This document shows positions 45,692-54,258 of a DNA stretch of 64,000 bases, one piece after another. Source of the DNA: Curvibacter lanceolatus ATCC 14669 (GTDB lineage Bacteria > Pseudomonadota > Gammaproteobacteria > Burkholderiales > Burkholderiaceae_C); NCBI RefSeq assembly GCF_000381265.1, contig NZ_KB906259.1:1-64000 (forward strand). The letters run 5' to 3'. Made by a program: the position numbers and the translations under genes. Numbering within the stretch: the first letter of the stretch is position 1; every line of letters begins with the position of its first letter. Below the pieces are notes generated by a model that was not told the origin of the DNA, made no database searches, and was given only the letters and a program-made list of their open reading frames with translations.

Positions 45692-46698
45692 TGCGGGCCC
45701 CCTGGCGGATGGCTGCGGCCGAACCAGGTCCAGGGGCGCAGCAGGCGCTCGCGCCCCACCAGCACCAGCAACACCAGCAACAGGCCGATCCAGAACATCC
45801 AGTACTGCGGCGTGATGGCCGACAGGCTGTCTTGCAGCAGCTTGAAGACGATGGCCCCGACGATGCCGCCGTACAGCCAACCCACCCCGCCGATCACCAG
45901 CATCAGCAACACATCAGCCGAGCGGTCGAAGGCCAGCACATCGAGCGAGGCAAAGCCCGTGGTCTGCGCCAGCAAAGCCCCGGCCGCGCCGGCCACCCCG
46001 GCGGCCACGGCGTAGATCAGCACCAGGCGCTGCACCACCGGGATGCCGATGGCCATGGCGCGCAGGCGGTTGTCGCGGATCGCCATCAAGGTGGCGCCCA
46101 AGGGCGAATGCACCAGGCGCCGCATCAGCACGAACAGCCCCAGGGCCACGCCCAGCGAGTACCAGGCCGCAACCTGGCCTGTCAGGTCGAACTCGAAGTA
46201 ACCCAGCACCGGGCCCATGATCACGCCCTGCAGGCCGTCGGCGCCCCCGGTCAGCCAGTCGAGCTTGTTGGCCAGCTCCAGCAGGATCAGCGCGGTGCCC
46301 AGGGTCACCATCAGCCGGGTCAGATCAGTGCCGCGCAGGATGGTGACGCTGCACAGCGCCCCCAGCGCGGTGCACAGTACCGTGGCCACCAGCAGGCCCA
46401 GCGTGGGGTCGGGCATGACCAGTTTGGCAAACAGGGCCGCCGAGTAGGCGCCAAAGCCGAAGAAGGCCGCATGGCCCAGCGAGACGATGCCGGTGTAGCC
46501 CAGGATCAGGTCCAGCGACATGGCAAACAAGGCCACGATGGCGATCTCGTTGATCATCAGCGCGTGCGAGGGCAGCACGGCGGGCGCGGCCAGGGCTGCG
46601 GCCCAGACCACGAACTCCCAGGCCCGGGGCCGCGAGCGGCGCAGCAGCGCAGATGACATGTCGAGAGCGGGTGTCAGAGAAGGCTTGGGGCTGGACAT
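45688..46698 (-). CDS. livM: Branched-chain amino acid ABC transporter permease LivM-type
   Basis: Inner-membrane permease of 336 aa with about nine to ten hydrophobic segments. The LivM signature GYTGIVSLGHAAFFGFGAY is present near residues 66-85 and the cytoplasmic EAA-like loop MAIRDNRLRAMAIGI in the second half. The ATG at 46698 shares a base with the livH stop (TGATG). It forms the transport channel together with LivH. Confidence 0.93.
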   Translation of the reverse strand: MSSPKPSLTPALDMSSALLRRSRPRAWEFVVWAAALAAPAVLPSHALMINEIAIVALFAMSLDLILGYTGIVSLGHAAFFGFGAYSAALFAKLVMPDPTLGLLVATVLCTALGALCSVTILRGTDLTRLMVTLGTALILLELANKLDWLTGGADGLQGVIMGPVLGYFEFDLTGQVAAWYSLGVALGLFVLMRRLVHSPLGATLMAIRDNRLRAMAIGIPVVQRLVLIYAVAAGVAGAAGALLAQTTGFASLDVLAFDRSADVLLMLVIGGVGWLYGGIVGAIVFKLLQDSLSAITPQYWMFWIGLLLVLLVLVGRERLLRPWTWFGRSHPPGGPQ

Positions 46699-47570
46699 CA
46701 GCGGCCCCCCCGGCGCGTGAACAGCCCCTGCGGGCGCCACAGAAGAATCATGATCATGAGCGTGTAGACGATGAAGGCGCCCAGCTTGGGGATGAAGTAC
46801 TTGCCCGCCACATCGGCCACGCCCAGCAGCAGCGCGGCCAGCAAGGGCCCGGTGATCGACGAGGTCCCCCCCACCGAGACCACGATCAGGAAATAAATCA
46901 TGTACTTGAGCGGGAAGGTCGGGTCCAGCCCCAGCACCTCGGCCCCCAGCGCGCCACCCAGCCCGGCCAGGCCCGAGCCCACGGCAAAGGTGAGCAGAAA
47001 GATCTGGTTCACATTGATGCCCAGGCCGGCGGCCACACGCGGGTCGTCCACCGCGGCGCGCAGCCGGCTGCCGAAGCGGGTGCGTGTGAGCACCAGCTGC
47101 AGCACCACCGTGAGCGCTGCACACACCGCGATGATGAACAGGCGGTAGTGGCCCATGCCCAGCTGCAGCAGGCCCTCGCCCAGCTCGGTGCGGCCGCGCA
47201 GCCATTCGGGCAGTTGCACGTTCTGCTGGCTGGAGCCGGCAAAGTAGTCCACCCCGGCCACCGCCATGAAGGCCAGGCCAATGGAGAACAGCACCTGGTC
47301 CAGGTGCGGCTTGCTGTACATGGGCCGGTACAAGGTGCGCTCCAGCAAGGCCCCCATCAGCCCGGCGCCCACAAAGGCCAGCGGCAGGCAGGCCAGAAAT
47401 GGCAGGCCCAGGCGCTGCATCGCCATCACGGTGATGTAGCCGCCCGCCATGGCAAAGGCGCCATGGGCCAGGTTGATGAAGTTCATCAGCCCCAGGGTCA
47501 CGGCCAGGCCCACGGCCAGCACAAACAACAGCATGCCGTAGGCCACGCCGTCAAAAAGAATCGTCAACAC
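46698..47570 (-). CDS. livH: Branched-chain amino acid ABC transporter permease LivH-type
   Basis: Inner-membrane permease of 290 aa. The family sequence GLMNFINLAHGAFAMAGGY is at about residues 27-45, and the loop AAVDDPRVAAGLGIN and the VVSVGGTSSITGPLLAALLL segment are typical. The start is GTG 47570, decided by the strong ribosome site GGGAGGTGA eight bases upstream. A terminator hairpin lies between this gene and the receptor gene, so permease and ATPase genes are likely transcribed at a lower level than the receptor. Confidence 0.93.
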   Translation of the reverse strand: MLTILFDGVAYGMLLFVLAVGLAVTLGLMNFINLAHGAFAMAGGYITVMAMQRLGLPFLACLPLAFVGAGLMGALLERTLYRPMYSKPHLDQVLFSIGLAFMAVAGVDYFAGSSQQNVQLPEWLRGRTELGEGLLQLGMGHYRLFIIAVCAALTVVLQLVLTRTRFGSRLRAAVDDPRVAAGLGINVNQIFLLTFAVGSGLAGLGGALGAEVLGLDPTFPLKYMIYFLIVVSVGGTSSITGPLLAALLLGVADVAGKYFIPKLGAFIVYTLMIMILLWRPQGLFTRRGGR

Positions 47571-47606
47571 GGCGGCTCACCTCCCGGTGGTGCTCAGTGG
47601 TCAGTC

Positions 47607-47634
47607 AAAAACCCCGCCTGCCGGCAGACCGGGG
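47607..47634 (-). terminator. Internal terminator between receptor and livHMGF
   Basis: On the minus strand CCCCGGTCTGCC pairs imperfectly with GGCAGGCGGGG and is followed by TTTTTGAC. It lies 33 bases after the receptor stop and 37 bases before livH. It probably acts as a partial terminator that gives more receptor than membrane components. Confidence 0.75.
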
Positions 47635-47667
47635 CCACGGTGCCCAGGTGGGCGGATGGGCAGGCGC

Positions 47668-48852
47668 TCAGCGCGCCTTGCCGGGGTCTTTCACGTCCTT
47701 GATCACGTCGAACTCGACGTTGTAGAGCTGGCCGTTCTTTTTCTCGACCTTGCGCAGGTACACGTTCTGCACGATGTCGCGCGTCTGCGCATCGATGAAG
47801 ACCTGGCCACGCGGGCTCTCGAAGATCTGCCCCTTCATGGCGCCCAGCAGTGCCGTGCCGTCGCCCTTGCCCTGGGTGGCCTTGAGGGCCTCGTAGATCA
47901 CGCGCATGCCGTCGTAACCGCCCACGGCCATGAAGTTGGGGCGCATGGCCGGGTTGGCCTTCTGGAAGGCTTCGACAAACTTCTTGTTGACCGGTGAGTT
48001 GTGGTCGGCCGAGTAATGGTGCGAGGTGACCACGCCCAAGGCGCCATCGCCCATGTCGTTGAGCTGGTCGTCATCGGTCACGTCGCCGGTGGCGATCAGG
48101 CGGATGCCGGCCTTGTCCATGCCGCGCTCCAGAAACTGCTTCATCACCGCGGCGCCGGCCCCCGAGGGCACGAAGACAAACAGCGCATCGGGTTTCTCGT
48201 CGCGCACCTTCTGCAGGAAGGGGGCGAAGTCGGGGTTGCGCAGCGGCACGCGCAGCGCATCCACCACCTGACCACCATTGAAGGTGAAGCGTTCCTTGAA
48301 GAACTTCTCGGCATCGATGCCCGGGCCGTAGTCCGAGACCAGGGTGACCACCTTCTTGATGCCGTTCTTGGGGGCCCAGTCGGCCATGGACACCGTCACC
48401 TGCGGCAGCGTGAAGCTGGAGCGCACGATGAAGGGCGAGGCCTGGGTGATGCTGGAGGTGGCAGCCGCCATCACCACCATCGGGGTCTTGGACTGTGTGG
48501 CGATGGGCGCGGTGGCCAGGGCCAGCGGCGTGAGGCCGAAGCCGCCCAGCACATTGACCTTCTCATTGACCACCAGCTCTTGCGCGATGCGCTTGGTCAC
48601 GTCGGGCAGACCGGTGTCGTCCTTCACGATCAGCTCGATCTTGCGGCCGGCCACGGTGTCGCCGTTCTGCGCCATGTAGAGCCGTGCCGCCGCCTCGATC
48701 TGGCGCCCGGTGGAGGCCGATTGCCCGGTCATGGGCAGGATCAGCCCGATCTTGAATTTGCCGGCGTCCTGCGCCAGGGCCGTGCCGGCCTGGGCGGCCG
48801 CCAGGGCCAGTGCAGACAGCGCCACACGCTGAAAGAATTGACGTTTTTGCAT
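47668..48852 (-). CDS. Branched-chain amino acid ABC transporter receptor (LivK-type)
   Basis: A periplasmic binding protein of type I fold, 394 aa. The signal peptide (residues 1 to about 27, ending GTALAQ) is followed by KFKIGLILPMTGQSASTGRQ. Other family features are VNVLGGFGLTPLALATAPIA and AVGGYDGMRVIYEALKATQG. ATG 48852 has GGAG eight bases upstream. It heads the operon with livHMGF on the same strand. Ligand specificity of this class covers branched-chain amino acids, amides and aromatic acids and cannot be settled here. Confidence 0.92.
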   Translation of the reverse strand: MQKRQFFQRVALSALALAAAQAGTALAQDAGKFKIGLILPMTGQSASTGRQIEAAARLYMAQNGDTVAGRKIELIVKDDTGLPDVTKRIAQELVVNEKVNVLGGFGLTPLALATAPIATQSKTPMVVMAAATSSITQASPFIVRSSFTLPQVTVSMADWAPKNGIKKVVTLVSDYGPGIDAEKFFKERFTFNGGQVVDALRVPLRNPDFAPFLQKVRDEKPDALFVFVPSGAGAAVMKQFLERGMDKAGIRLIATGDVTDDDQLNDMGDGALGVVTSHHYSADHNSPVNKKFVEAFQKANPAMRPNFMAVGGYDGMRVIYEALKATQGKGDGTALLGAMKGQIFESPRGQVFIDAQTRDIVQNVYLRKVEKKNGQLYNVEFDVIKDVKDPGKAR

Positions 48853-49046
48853 CTCTTTGTCTCCAATGCGGCGGGCACCGGGCGAAGCCCTTTTTGGCCG
48901 CGGGTTGATCTGCCGGGGTCCGGATCTCTGTTGTTTGCGCGGACTCTATCACGCGCAATGTACGGGCGGCAGGCTCAAGGGCATCGCCGGTAATGCCCTG
49001 CCGTCATGCTGACCCCGCCAACAAGTTACACGAGCACCTGCGAAGA

Positions 49047-49061
49047 CGTAATAAAATTACC
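49047..49061. promoter_or_regulatory. HexR-like palindrome upstream of glk
   Basis: CGTAATAAAATTACC contains the perfect palindrome GTAAT-AAA-ATTAC, which matches the HexR operator core (TGTARTWWWAYTACA type) used for glucose and Entner-Doudoroff genes in proteobacteria. It is 57 bases upstream of the glk start, in the divergent gap with the ABC receptor gene. Confidence 0.65.
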
Positions 49062-49117
49062 AACCCTCTCTGAGGATATTCTTCAACCCCCTCGCAGCCC
49101 GCCCAGACGCAAGCCCC

Positions 49118-50125
49118 ATGTACGAAGCCCGCGCCCCCGAGACCCCCGCCCTGCCCACCGAGTTTCCCCGCCTGCTGGGCGACATCGGCGGCACCAACGC
49201 CCGTTTCGGCTGGCAGCATCAGGCCGGCAGCCCCATCACCCAGGTGCAGGTGGTGCCCTGTGCCGAGCACCCCAGCCTGCTGGCCGCGGTGCAGCACTAT
49301 CTGAGCACCCAGCAGTTGCCCCAACCGGCCCGCGCCGCCTTCGGCATCGCCAACCCGGTCAACGGCGACGCGGTGCGCATGACCAACCACCACTGGGCCT
49401 TCTCGGTGGAGGCCCTGCGCGCCGGTCTGGGCCTGCAGCGCCTGTTGTTGCTGAACGATTTCACGGCGCTGGCCTTGTCCTTGCACAGCCTGCCTGCTGA
49501 AGACCTGCGCGCCGTCGGTGGCGGCACTGCAGCAGCCGGTGCTGCCGTCGCCTTGATCGGCCCGGGCACGGGCCTGGGGGTGTCGGGGCTGGTCCCAGCC
49601 GGGCCGAAGGGGCCCTGGGCCCCGGTGGCGGGCGAAGGGGGCCACGTGAGCGTGGGCGCCATGAACGCCCACGAATTTGCGGTGATCGAGGTGCTGCGCC
49701 AGCGCCACGGCCATGTGTCGGCCGAACGGGTGGTGTCGGGCACAGGCCTGCCCGAGCTGTACCAGGCGGTGCGCCAGGTGCAGGGCCTGCCCGCCGACGA
49801 CAGCGCCGGCGCGCCGCAGATCATCGAAGCCGGCCTGCGCGAACCCGGCTCGGCCGCCGAGCACACCTTGCACCTGTTCTGCCGCTTCCTGGGCGATGTG
49901 GCCGGCAACCTGGCCCTGACCCTGGGGGCCCGCGGCGGCGTGTACATCGGCGGCGGCATCGTGCCGCGCCTGCTCGATTTCTTTGTGGCCTCTGACTTCC
50001 GCCAGCGCTTCGAGGCCAAGGGCCGCTTCAGCGCCTACATGAGCCAGGTGCCCACCTGGGTGATCACCAGCCCGGTGTCGCCGGCGCTGCAGGGCGCGGC
50101 CAATGCGCTGGACAACCTGCGCTGA
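49118..50125 (+). CDS. glk: Glucokinase
   Basis: Glucokinase of the bacterial Glk family, 335 aa, phosphorylates glucose with ATP to glucose-6-phosphate. The phosphate-binding LLGDIGGTNARF is at residues 19-30. The catalytic-region sequence LNDFTALALSL and the GTGLGVSGLVP and AGEGGHVSVG blocks are intact. No other sugar gene is adjacent. A HexR-like operator upstream suggests control by Entner-Doudoroff intermediates. The gene converges with the ComFB-like gene with a 16-base gap. Confidence 0.95.
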   Translation: MYEARAPETPALPTEFPRLLGDIGGTNARFGWQHQAGSPITQVQVVPCAEHPSLLAAVQHYLSTQQLPQPARAAFGIANPVNGDAVRMTNHHWAFSVEALRAGLGLQRLLLLNDFTALALSLHSLPAEDLRAVGGGTAAAGAAVALIGPGTGLGVSGLVPAGPKGPWAPVAGEGGHVSVGAMNAHEFAVIEVLRQRHGHVSAERVVSGTGLPELYQAVRQVQGLPADDSAGAPQIIEAGLREPGSAAEHTLHLFCRFLGDVAGNLALTLGARGGVYIGGGIVPRLLDFFVASDFRQRFEAKGRFSAYMSQVPTWVITSPVSPALQGAANALDNLR

Positions 50126-50141
50126 AGCTCAAAAAACCCGT

Positions 50142-50426
50142 TCAGCCCGCCTGCCGCTTGGCCGCCCGTTCGGCCACGAAGCGGAAACCGAAACTCAGAG
50201 CGTCTTCCATGGCCTGCTCGATGCCGTGGCGCTCTTTTTCAGTCAGGTAGAACATCAGGTCCACGTCGTGGCGCACGTAGCGCGCCGGCAGCCGGTTCAG
50301 CGCCACGCAGGCCACGTCGGCCAGCATGTCGTGGGTGAACTCGGGGTATTTCTCGGAGCGGTGGCTGACTTCCTCGAACACCAGCCGCTCGTAGAAATTG
50401 TGGATCTGCTCAAAGTCGGTGCTCAT
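50142..50426 (-). CDS. ComFB-like late competence family protein
   Basis: A small 94-aa protein with the ComFB pattern: an N-terminal NFYERLVFEEV helix, HDMLADVACVALNRLPARYVRHDVDL and a C-terminal helix. The cysteine pairs of the Bacillus-type zinc site are not present; only one Cys remains. ATG 50426 has the good ribosome site AAGGAGA seven bases upstream. In other bacteria ComFB-like proteins are reported as cyclic-di-nucleotide binding, which would fit the many cyclic-di-GMP genes in this window, but that link is inference. Confidence 0.75.
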   Translation of the reverse strand: MSTDFEQIHNFYERLVFEEVSHRSEKYPEFTHDMLADVACVALNRLPARYVRHDVDLMFYLTEKERHGIEQAMEDALSFGFRFVAERAAKRQAG

Positions 50427-50505
50427 GGTGTTCTCCTTCTAGTCTGTTGGGGGCCTGCTGAGACGCCAGCCTCCGACATTAACAGCGAGGCCGGGCCACC
50501 ACAAG

Positions 50506-50534
50506 ACAGAAAGGGCCTGCCCCAGGGCAGGCCC
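50506..50534 (-). terminator. Terminator after the amidohydrolase gene
   Basis: A stem with arms GGGCCTGC and GCAGGCCC closes a 6-base loop (50513-50534). On the minus strand it is followed by TTTCTGTC, a modest T-run. It lies 12 bases downstream of the amidohydrolase stop. Confidence 0.55.
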
Positions 50535-50545
50535 AGGCCGCGGCC

Positions 50546-51421
50546 TCAGGCGGCCTGGCGGTCCAGGCCGAGCAGGCGCACCGCGTTGTCCTTCAGGATG
50601 CCGGGCATCACCTCGGGCTTGAAGCCGGCCACCTCGAAGTCCTTCATCCAGCGCTCGGGCGTGATCAGCGGGTAGTCGCTGCCGAACAGGATGCGGTCTT
50701 TGAGCAGGCTGTTGGCGTACTGGATCAGCTGCTTCGGAAAGTACTTGGGGCTCCAGCCCGACAGGTCGATCCAGACGTTGGGCTTGTGCGTGGCCACCGA
50801 CAGGGCTTCATCCTGCCAGGGGAAGCTCGGGTGGGCCATGACGATCTGCATGTCGGGGAAGTCGATCGCCACATCGTCCAGGTGCATGGGGTTGCTGTAC
50901 TCCAGACGCAGACCGCCGCCGCAGCGCATGCCGCTGCCGATGCCGCTGTGGCCGGTGTGGAAGATGGCGGGCAGCTTGTAGTGGTTGATCACCTCGTAGA
51001 TCGGCCAGGCCATCTTGTCGTAGGGGTGGTAGCCCTGCACCGTGGGGTGGAACTTGAAGCCTTTGATGCCGTGTTCGGTGATCAGCTTCTCGGCCTCGCG
51101 CGCGCCCATCTTGCCCTTGTGCGGGTCGATGCTGCCGAAGGCCATCATCATGTCGCTGTTGGCCTTGGCCGCCTCGGCGATCTCTTCGTTGGGGATGCGC
51201 TTGCGGCCCAGCTTGGACTCGCTGTCCACCGTGAACATCACCAGACCGATCTTGCGCTCGCGGTAGTAGGCCACGGTCTCTTCGATGGTGGGGCGGCGGT
51301 TGCTGCCGAAGTACTTGTCGGCGGCGCGGTCGTACTCCTCGCCATAGTTGTCAAAAGGGTTCCAGCAACTCACTTCGGCGTGGGTGTGGATATCGATGGC
51401 AATCAGGTTCTTGTAGTCCAT
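50546..51421 (-). CDS. Amidohydrolase-2 family metal-dependent hydrolase
   Basis: A TIM-barrel amidohydrolase of 291 aa. The metal motif HTHAE follows IAIDI at residues about 8-16, with further ligands in IFHTGHSG, MAHPSFPWQDEA and LFGSDYPL. Family members carry out decarboxylation or hydrolytic C-C cleavage of aromatic and beta-keto compounds. ATG 51421 has AGGAGA seven bases upstream. It is divergent from a crotonase-CoA ligase operon and shares an operator-like palindrome with it. A role in cleaving a 3-keto-acyl-CoA, as proposed for related hydrolases in actinobacterial phenylpropanoid clusters, is inferred. Confidence 0.88.
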   Translation of the reverse strand: MDYKNLIAIDIHTHAEVSCWNPFDNYGEEYDRAADKYFGSNRRPTIEETVAYYRERKIGLVMFTVDSESKLGRKRIPNEEIAEAAKANSDMMMAFGSIDPHKGKMGAREAEKLITEHGIKGFKFHPTVQGYHPYDKMAWPIYEVINHYKLPAIFHTGHSGIGSGMRCGGGLRLEYSNPMHLDDVAIDFPDMQIVMAHPSFPWQDEALSVATHKPNVWIDLSGWSPKYFPKQLIQYANSLLKDRILFGSDYPLITPERWMKDFEVAGFKPEVMPGILKDNAVRLLGLDRQAA

Positions 51422-51490
51422 TGACGGTCTCCTGGGGTGGATAGAAACAAGGGTTTTCACCAAGATCAAAGCGGCTTTGTTGGCTTGAAT

Positions 51491-51509
51491 TGGTTATTTT
51501 TTATAACCA
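51491..51509. promoter_or_regulatory. Palindromic operator between amidohydrolase and crotonase genes
   Basis: TGGTTATTTTTTATAACCA is a perfect inverted repeat with 7-base arms and a 5-base T spacer. It lies centrally in the 115-base divergent gap, 28 bases upstream of the crotonase ATG. Size and symmetry fit a MarR-type repressor site, but no MarR gene is in the window. Confidence 0.6.
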
Positions 51510-51536
51510 TAATCGATTCAACAACGGAACGCAATC

Positions 51537-52331
51537 ATGAACCAGACATCCTCCCACCCCGACCTTCAAATCGAATTCCACGGCGAAGAACAGCAGGTGG
51601 CCGTGTTGCGGCTGACCCGCCCTGCCAAGCGCAATGCGCTCAATGACGGGCTGATCATTGCCATCCGCAATGCCTTCGACGGCCTGCCCGAGACGGTGCG
51701 CGCCGCGGTCATCGACGGCCAGGGCCCGCACTTCTGCGCCGGCCTGGACCTGAGCGAACTCAAGGAGCGCGATGCCGGCCAGGGCGTGCACCACTCGCGC
51801 ATGTGGCATGCCGCCCTGGAGCGTGTGCAGCATGGCCCCGTGCCCGTGATCGCGGCCCTGCATGGTGCGGTGGTGGGCGGCGGCCTGGAGCTGGCCAGCG
51901 CCTGCCACATCCGCGTGGCCGACGAGACCACCTTCTACGCCCTGCCCGAAGGCTCGCGCGGCATCTTTGTGGGCGGCGGCGGTGCGGTGCGCATCCCGCG
52001 CCTGATCGGTGCGGCCCGCATGACCGACATGATGCTGACCGGCCGCGTCTACAACGCCGCCGACGGCGAGCGCATCGGCATGGCCCAGTACCTGGTGCCC
52101 GAAGGCACGGCCTTCGACAAGGCCCTGGAACTGGCCCTGCGCGTGGCCCAGAACGCCCCGCTGACCAACTACGCCCTGATGCACGCCCTGCCCCGCATTG
52201 CCGAGCAGCCGGCCGACCAGGGCTTCTTCACCGAGGCGCTGATGGCCGCGATTGCGCAAAGCGCCCCCGAGGCCAAGGACCGCGTGCGCGCCTTCCTCGA
52301 AGGCCGCGCCGACAAGGTTCGCAAAGACTGA
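51537..52331 (+). CDS. Enoyl-CoA hydratase/isomerase (crotonase) family protein
   Basis: A crotonase-fold protein, 264 aa. The oxyanion-hole regions are CAGLDLSEL and GAVVGGGLELAS. Both glutamates expected of a hydratase are kept, one in GGLELAS and one in ALPEGSRGI. It may therefore hydrate an alpha,beta-unsaturated acyl-CoA, for example a cinnamoyl-CoA made by the next gene product. It lacks clear evidence for the lyase activity of classical feruloyl-CoA hydratase/lyase. It is the first gene of the operon, and its ATG at 51537 lies close behind the palindrome. Confidence 0.9.
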   Translation: MNQTSSHPDLQIEFHGEEQQVAVLRLTRPAKRNALNDGLIIAIRNAFDGLPETVRAAVIDGQGPHFCAGLDLSELKERDAGQGVHHSRMWHAALERVQHGPVPVIAALHGAVVGGGLELASACHIRVADETTFYALPEGSRGIFVGGGGAVRIPRLIGAARMTDMMLTGRVYNAADGERIGMAQYLVPEGTAFDKALELALRVAQNAPLTNYALMHALPRIAEQPADQGFFTEALMAAIAQSAPEAKDRVRAFLEGRADKVRKD

Positions 52332-52369
52332 GCCCAACCGCCCCACCAACCACCAGCGAGCAGAAGAAC

Positions 52370-54256
52370 ATGAGCGAGACAAACCAAGCAGCGGCCCCGG
52401 CCCGCTACCGCCCCCTGGAATTCGGTGTCACCCGGGTTCAGTTGCAGCAAGGCCAGACCGGCACCCGCTACCTGCAGGCCGAGCAGTCGCTGGCGCCCCA
52501 TGCCGAGCGCATGACCGACCGGCTGCTGCACTGGGCGCAAACCCAGCCTGAACGCACCTTCATGGCCCAGCGCGTGCGCGACAGCCAGGGCCGCACCGGC
52601 GACTGGCGCCACGTGAGCTATGCCGAGGCACTGCAGACGGCAAGGCGCATCGGCCAGGCCCTGCTGAACCGGGGCCTGAGTGCCGAGCACCCGGTGGTGA
52701 TCCTCAGCGAGAACAGCCTCGAGCACGCCCTGCTGGCACTGGGCTGCGTGTATGCGGGCATCCCGCACTCGCCAGCCTCCCCGGCGTACTCGACCGTCAG
52801 CCAGGACTACGACAAGCTGCGCCATGTGATCAACACGCTCACGCCGGGCCTGGTGTTTGCCACCGAAGGCAGCCGCTTCGCCAAAGCCATCGCAGCCGCC
52901 GTGCCGGATCGGGTGGAGGTGGTGCTGGTCTCGGGCGAGGTGCCGGGCCGGGCCCACACCGCCTGGAGCGATCTGATCGCCACCGAGGCCACCGACGCGG
53001 TGGACGCGGCCATGCAGGCCACGGGGCCGGACACCATCACCAAGTTCCTGTTCACCTCGGGCTCCACCAAGCTGCCCAAGGCGGTGATCAACACCCACCG
53101 CATGTGGTGCGCCAACCAGCAGCAGATGCGCCAGTCCATGCCCGTGCTGGCCGACCCCGAGCAGCCCCCGGTGCTGATCGATTGGCTGCCCTGGAACCAC
53201 ACCTTCGGCGGCAACCACAACGTGGGCCTGACGATCTACAACGGCGGCACGCTTTACATCGACGACGGCAAGCCCACCCCGACCCTGATCGGTGAGACCC
53301 TGCGCAACCTGCGCGAGATCGCACCCACGGTGTACTTCAACGTGCCCACCGGCTTCGAGGCCATCGCCAACGCGATGAAGACCGATGAGCTGCTGCGCAA
53401 GACCCTGCTGTCACGGGTGCGCATGTTCTTCTACGCCGGGGCCGCCCTGGCCCAGCCGATCTGGGACGATCTGCACGCGGTGCAAGAGGCCGAGATCGGC
53501 GAGCGCATCGTCATGGGCACGGGCCTGGGCATGACCGAGTCGGGGCCTTTTGCCATCTTCATCACCAACCCACAGGTCAAGTCGGGCGATCTGGGCGTGC
53601 CCACCCCGGGCCTGCAGCTCAAGCTGGTGGACAGCGACGGCAAGGTCGAGGTGCGCTACCGCGGCCCCAACATCACGCCGGGCTACTGGCGCGCACCGCA
53701 AGAGACGGCCGCCCACTTCGACGACGAAGGCTTCTTCTGCAGCGGCGACGCCGTGCAGTGGATCGATGACGACGACATCCACCTGGGCCTGCGCTTTGAC
53801 GGCCGCATCGCCGAAGACTTCAAGCTGGCCACCGGCACCTTTGTGAGCGTGGGCCCGCTGCGCGCCAAGATCATCGCGGCCGGCGCTCCCTATGTGCAGG
53901 ATGCCGTGCTGACCGGGATCAACCTCAAGGAGGTGGGCGCCCTGCTCTTCCCGACCCCCGCCTGCCGCGCTCTGAGCGGCCTGCCGGCCAACGCCCCCTG
54001 GGCCGAGGTGCTGAGCAGCGCCCCGGTGCTGGAGAAGTTCCAGCAAATCATCGACGAGCTGGCCCGCCACGCCACCGGCAGCGCCAACCGCATTGCCCGT
54101 GCCGCCCTGCTGGCCGAGCCGCCCTCGATCGACCGCGGCGAAGTGACAGACAAGGGCTCGATCAACCAGCGCGCCGTGCTCAAGCACCGCGACGCCCTGG
54201 TGCAAGCCCTGCACGAGGGCAGCCTGCCCCACATCTTCCAACCTCAAGGAAACTGA
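52370..54256 (+). CDS. fcs: Feruloyl-CoA synthase-like ligase
   Basis: An ANL-family ligase of 628 aa, which is the typical length and sequence of feruloyl-CoA synthases. It activates hydroxycinnamates such as ferulate or p-coumarate to CoA esters using ATP. The phosphate loop is FTSGSTKLPK at residues 228-237, the A5 motif is GTGLGMTES, and the family segment LPWNHTFGGNHN is present. The C-terminal lysine region reads VTDKGSINQRAVL, as in this family. The substrate range is inferred from family. It follows the crotonase by 38 bases and is two bases from the SDR gene. Confidence 0.93.
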   Translation: MSETNQAAAPARYRPLEFGVTRVQLQQGQTGTRYLQAEQSLAPHAERMTDRLLHWAQTQPERTFMAQRVRDSQGRTGDWRHVSYAEALQTARRIGQALLNRGLSAEHPVVILSENSLEHALLALGCVYAGIPHSPASPAYSTVSQDYDKLRHVINTLTPGLVFATEGSRFAKAIAAAVPDRVEVVLVSGEVPGRAHTAWSDLIATEATDAVDAAMQATGPDTITKFLFTSGSTKLPKAVINTHRMWCANQQQMRQSMPVLADPEQPPVLIDWLPWNHTFGGNHNVGLTIYNGGTLYIDDGKPTPTLIGETLRNLREIAPTVYFNVPTGFEAIANAMKTDELLRKTLLSRVRMFFYAGAALAQPIWDDLHAVQEAEIGERIVMGTGLGMTESGPFAIFITNPQVKSGDLGVPTPGLQLKLVDSDGKVEVRYRGPNITPGYWRAPQETAAHFDDEGFFCSGDAVQWIDDDDIHLGLRFDGRIAEDFKLATGTFVSVGPLRAKIIAAGAPYVQDAVLTGINLKEVGALLFPTPACRALSGLPANAPWAEVLSSAPVLEKFQQIIDELARHATGSANRIARAALLAEPPSIDRGEVTDKGSINQRAVLKHRDALVQALHEGSLPHIFQPQGN

Positions 54257-54258
54257 CC

